Below, piece by piece: positions 61,862 to 64,000 of a DNA stretch of 64,000 nucleotides. Every line of letters begins with the position of its first letter. Positions within the stretch are counted from its first letter, which is position 1. Source of the DNA: Planctomycetota bacterium (GTDB lineage Bacteria; Planctomycetota; UBA1135; GCA-002686595); contig JAJDEU010000003.1 of the NCBI GenBank assembly GCA_029259635.1, positions 1 to 64,000 of the forward strand. Reading direction: 5' to 3'. The notes under the pieces are model-generated. The model was not told where the DNA came from. It did not search any database and saw nothing but the letters and a program-made list of their open reading frames with translations. A program made the translations under genes and the position numbers.

Positions 61862-63061
61862 TCAGACGATGAGAGACTCTTCCTTTAGTGAGAGCAGGTT
61901 CTTGAGACGGCCCATCACGTTGGAGTGGATCTGGCAGACGCGGCTCTCGGTCAGAGACAAGAGCTCGCCGATCTCGCGCATGGTGTGACCATCTTTGTAG
62001 TAGCGCTCGATGATGAACTTCTCTTTCTGAGTGAGCGAGCGCGTGATGTAGCCCATCAAGTCAGAGCGGTTGAGCTCTGCGACGGGGTCGACGGCCTGCT
62101 TGTCTTCGAGGATCTCGACTTTCTCCGCCGAGCCATCGTCGTCGCCATCTTCCCACTTCTCCGAGAGCGAGAACATCGTCTTGGCACGCGCGTTCTGAAT
62201 CTCGTTGACGAGGTCGCCGTGCTCCATCTCGAGCTGCTTGGCGAGCTCGGCGTGCGTGGGCTCGCGGCCGTAGATGCCGATGAGCTTCTGAAGGGCCTTC
62301 TCGATCTTGCCGGCCTTCAAACGCACCAAGCGCGGAACCCAGTCTTGTGAACGAAGCTGATCGAGGATCGATCCGCGAATACGCGTCGAGCAGTAGGTCT
62401 TGAACTTGATGCCGCGGCTCGCGTCGAAGCCACGAATCGCGTCCATCAGTCCGAACAATCCTGCGCTGATCAAATCGTCGAGCTCGATCGACCTGGGCAG
62501 CGTCTGCAGCAAGCGCTCCGCAATGTAGCGTACGAGCGGATAGTGCCGCTCGATCAGGACGTTGCGCATCTCCTCCAGCTTCGGCGTCGGCTTACCGCCG
62601 GATCGATTGGCTTCCTTGCGGTAAGACTGCCACAACACGTCGGTGGTCAGCGCGGCCGCACCGGTCGGCTCGGGGAGCATGATCTCGGAAGCAGAGGTCT
62701 TGGTCGTCGTTGCCTTCTTGCCAGCCTTCTTCTTCAGCGCGGGCTTCGGCTTTTCAACGGCGGACTTCGCACTGGTCTTCTTCTTAGCCGCAACTTTCTT
62801 CGTTGTGGCTTTCTTCGCGGTGACCTTCTTCGCAGTTGCCTTCTTCTTGGGCGCAACGCTCGCTTTGGCTTTGGTCTTCTTCTTAACAGCGCTCTTCTTA
62901 GCTGCTGCTTTCTTCTTCGTCGCCTTTTTCGCCGTGCTCTTCTTGGCCGCTTTCTTGGCGACCTTCTTGGTCGTTGAAGCCTTCTTCGCGGGTGCCTTGC
63001 GGGAGGTCTTCGACTTCTTCTTCGTGGAAGTCTTGGCTCCGGTTTTTTTCTTGGTGGTCAT
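61862..63061 (-). CDS. FliA/WhiG-type sigma factor with histone-H1-like lysine-rich head
   Basis: This 399-aa protein begins with about 120 residues made almost only of Lys, Ala, Thr and Ser (e.g. KKATTKKVAAKKKTSAKS), like bacterial histone-H1-like proteins. A full sigma-70 class-3 factor follows: region 2 (IELDDLISAGLFGLMDAI, FKTYCSTRIRGSILDQL), region 3 (GREPTHAELAKQLEME) and region 4 (EKFIIERYYKDGHTMREI then LLSLTESRVCQIHSNV). No flagellar genes are near. The head may bind DNA or polyphosphate. It overlaps none of its neighbours, and birA follows at 14 bp. Confidence 0.92.
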   Translation of the reverse strand: MTTKKKTGAKTSTKKKSKTSRKAPAKKASTTKKVAKKAAKKSTAKKATKKKAAAKKSAVKKKTKAKASVAPKKKATAKKVTAKKATTKKVAAKKKTSAKSAVEKPKPALKKKAGKKATTTKTSASEIMLPEPTGAAALTTDVLWQSYRKEANRSGGKPTPKLEEMRNVLIERHYPLVRYIAERLLQTLPRSIELDDLISAGLFGLMDAIRGFDASRGIKFKTYCSTRIRGSILDQLRSQDWVPRLVRLKAGKIEKALQKLIGIYGREPTHAELAKQLEMEHGDLVNEIQNARAKTMFSLSEKWEDGDDDGSAEKVEILEDKQAVDPVAELNRSDLMGYITRSLTQKEKFIIERYYKDGHTMREIGELLSLTESRVCQIHSNVMGRLKNLLSLKEESLIV

Positions 63062-63168
63062 CGGCTCGTGGCGAAGGTGGGGCGGGTAGCAGTGCGAGTG
63101 CGAAGCGCCCCGTTGGGGGTGTGAATGAAGTGCGGGGTGACTATTCGGGCAGTTGCGGAATGCGGCGG

Positions 63169-63681
63169 CTAGGAGTACACCAAGAGCGAGTGGGTCGGAA
63201 CGTCGCCCAGTCTCTCACGGCCAGCGAGAAAACCAAGCTCGATCACAACGGCCGCGGCGACAGGGATGCCGCCGATCTTGCGAACCAGTTTGATGGCGGC
63301 TTCCATCGTGCCGCCTGTTGCGAGCAAATCGTCGACGATCAGGATGCGCTTCTTCTCACGGACGGCATCGATGTGAATCTCGATCGTGTCTTGACCGTAC
63401 TCGAGCTCGTAGGACTCCGATTCGGTCTTCCACGGCAGCTTGCCGGGCTTGCGAATCGGAATGAACCCCTTGCCCAGCTGTCTGGCGAGTGCGGTGCCAA
63501 AGATGAAGCCGCGCGACTCGATGCCACAGATCAGGTCGTACTCCGACGGATCGATCAGCTTGGAGAGCTCGTCGATGCTGAGAGCGAGCCCTGCGGGGTC
63601 TTGCAACAGTGGGGTAATGTCCTTGAAGACGATGCCCGGCTTGGGGAAGTCGGGGACGTCTCGAATGTAACTCTCGATCAA
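63169..63681 (-). CDS. apt: Adenine phosphoribosyltransferase
   Basis: This 170-aa purine-salvage enzyme makes AMP from adenine and PRPP. Motifs are IRDVPDFPKPGIVFKDITP, GIESRGFIFGTALA and the PRPP loop RILIVDDLLATGGTMEAA. The start is TTG at 63681, with a good Shine-Dalgarno (AGGAGG, 63686..63691) four bases away. It lies after argS on the same strand, with 114 bp between. Confidence 0.95.
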   Translation of the reverse strand: MIESYIRDVPDFPKPGIVFKDITPLLQDPAGLALSIDELSKLIDPSEYDLICGIESRGFIFGTALARQLGKGFIPIRKPGKLPWKTESESYELEYGQDTIEIHIDAVREKKRILIVDDLLATGGTMEAAIKLVRKIGGIPVAAAVVIELGFLAGRERLGDVPTHSLLVYS

Positions 63682-63795
63682 AGCTCCTCCTTGGGGGGCT
63701 TACGGCTGGCTAGGGCGGGGACCACCGGGCCGTGAACCGTTTCGCTGCCATCGACCGAGGGGCATCGATACCTTGAGAAAGCCTCGCTTCGCGCT

Positions 63796-64000
63796 CTACA
63801 TTTCGTCTGGGGCGACAACTCCGAGAAGTTGTAAGCCCTTGCCTATAACGAGCTTGGCACAGCGCACTAGACTGAGACGAGCGGCGGTAAGTGAGGGCTC
63901 CTGACCGAGCACTCGCTCGCGCGAGTACCAACTCGAAGTCTCGCGACACAAACTGAGGAGGTATTGAGCGATTTCAGAAGGCTCGCAGTGCTGTGCTGCG
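63796..64000 (-). CDS. argS: Arginyl-tRNA synthetase, C-terminal fragment (cut by window edge)
   Basis: The last 67 codons read in one frame to the stop at 63796..63798, and show the C-terminal DALR anticodon-binding end: SEIAQYLLSLCRETSSWY, LTAARLSLVRCAKLVIGKGL and QLLGVVAPDEM. The rest lies beyond position 64000. The order argS-apt is seen on the minus strand, and the anticodon-binding domain is intact in the visible part. Confidence 0.85.
   Translation of the reverse strand, partial: AAQHCEPSEIAQYLLSLCRETSSWYSRERVLGQEPSLTAARLSLVRCAKLVIGKGLQLLGVVAPDEM

Noticed and set aside
1..64000. selA, selB, selC or selD genes supporting selenocysteine use
   Set aside because: None was seen on either strand. 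They would have to lie elsewhere in the genome.
1..64000. CRISPR arrays, insertion sequences, prophage blocks
   Set aside because: No regularly spaced repeats, transposase or phage structural genes were visible.

Overview
The window is a GC-rich bacterial chromosome segment with densely packed genes on both strands. It has no rRNA, no transposase, no CRISPR array and no phage block. The gene content fits a diderm, marine-type Planctomycetota or close relative, but this is inference from gene content, not phylogeny. The supporting signs are an LptB-type LPS exporter ATPase, many lipoproteins, several ECF sigma factors (one fused to a membrane-anchored beta-sandwich protein), two sulfatase-fold lipoproteins, SseB-like and CarboxypepD_reg-like proteins, a putative ABC-exporter permease, and weak or absent Shine-Dalgarno sequences before many genes.

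Layout. 1-2.6 kb: a 74-bp near-perfect palindrome, then two minus-strand secreted thioredoxin-TPR paralogues. 2.9-10.1 kb: an ECF sigma/transmembrane/beta-sandwich fusion, an SseB-like repeat protein and a second beta-sandwich protein. 10.2-15.6 kb: a NUDIX hydrolase, a VWA protein, a sigma/anti-sigma pair and a CYTH phosphatase. 15.7-22.9 kb: a secreted unknown protein, then a translationally coupled set (PHP/DUF3604-like lipoprotein, small membrane protein, GT-C-like membrane protein, sulfatase-fold lipoprotein). 23-32 kb: SRPBCC protein, recN, manA, a pseudouridine synthase, an M16 peptidase pair, an acidic secreted protein and an SDR. 32-36.5 kb, minus strand: ABC ATPase, ABC-exporter permease and M1 aminopeptidase lipoprotein. 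36.7-40.6 kb, minus strand: a third thioredoxin-TPR paralogue, groEL, groES and a receiver-only response regulator. 41-48.5 kb: M19 dipeptidase, MptE/DUF115-like protein, a DUF669-like small protein, ligA, an ECF sigma factor and tRNA-Val(CAC). 48.6-54.4 kb, minus strand: CDF metal exporter with an RcnR-like repressor, a second sulfatase-fold lipoprotein, etfA/etfB and lptB. 54.7-64 kb, minus strand: two tandem type I signal peptidases with a large insert, lepA, rdgB, rph, birA, a FliA/WhiG-type sigma factor with a histone-H1-like lysine-rich head, apt and the 3' end of argS.

Most striking observation: the thioredoxin-like gene at 36717..37817 has one in-frame TGA exactly where the first cysteine of the CxxC motif should be. 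The reading frame is intact for 54 codons before it and 311 after it, giving W-U-S-W-C. The two paralogues at the left end have Ser-x-x-Cys at the same place. A stem-loop resembling a bacterial SECIS, with a GG-starting apical loop, begins 5 nt after the TGA. This is a strong selenoprotein candidate. A nonsense mutation or sequencing error cannot be excluded from the window alone, because no selA/B/C/D gene is present here.

Cooperating sets: groES-groEL share a promoter-like sequence with an upstream inverted repeat. The RcnR-like repressor and CDF exporter overlap and sit behind a palindromic operator with a single C-tract. manA, the pseudouridine synthase and the two M16 genes are chained by four-base ATGA overlaps. 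The ABC ATPase and permease overlap and are followed by the aminopeptidase.
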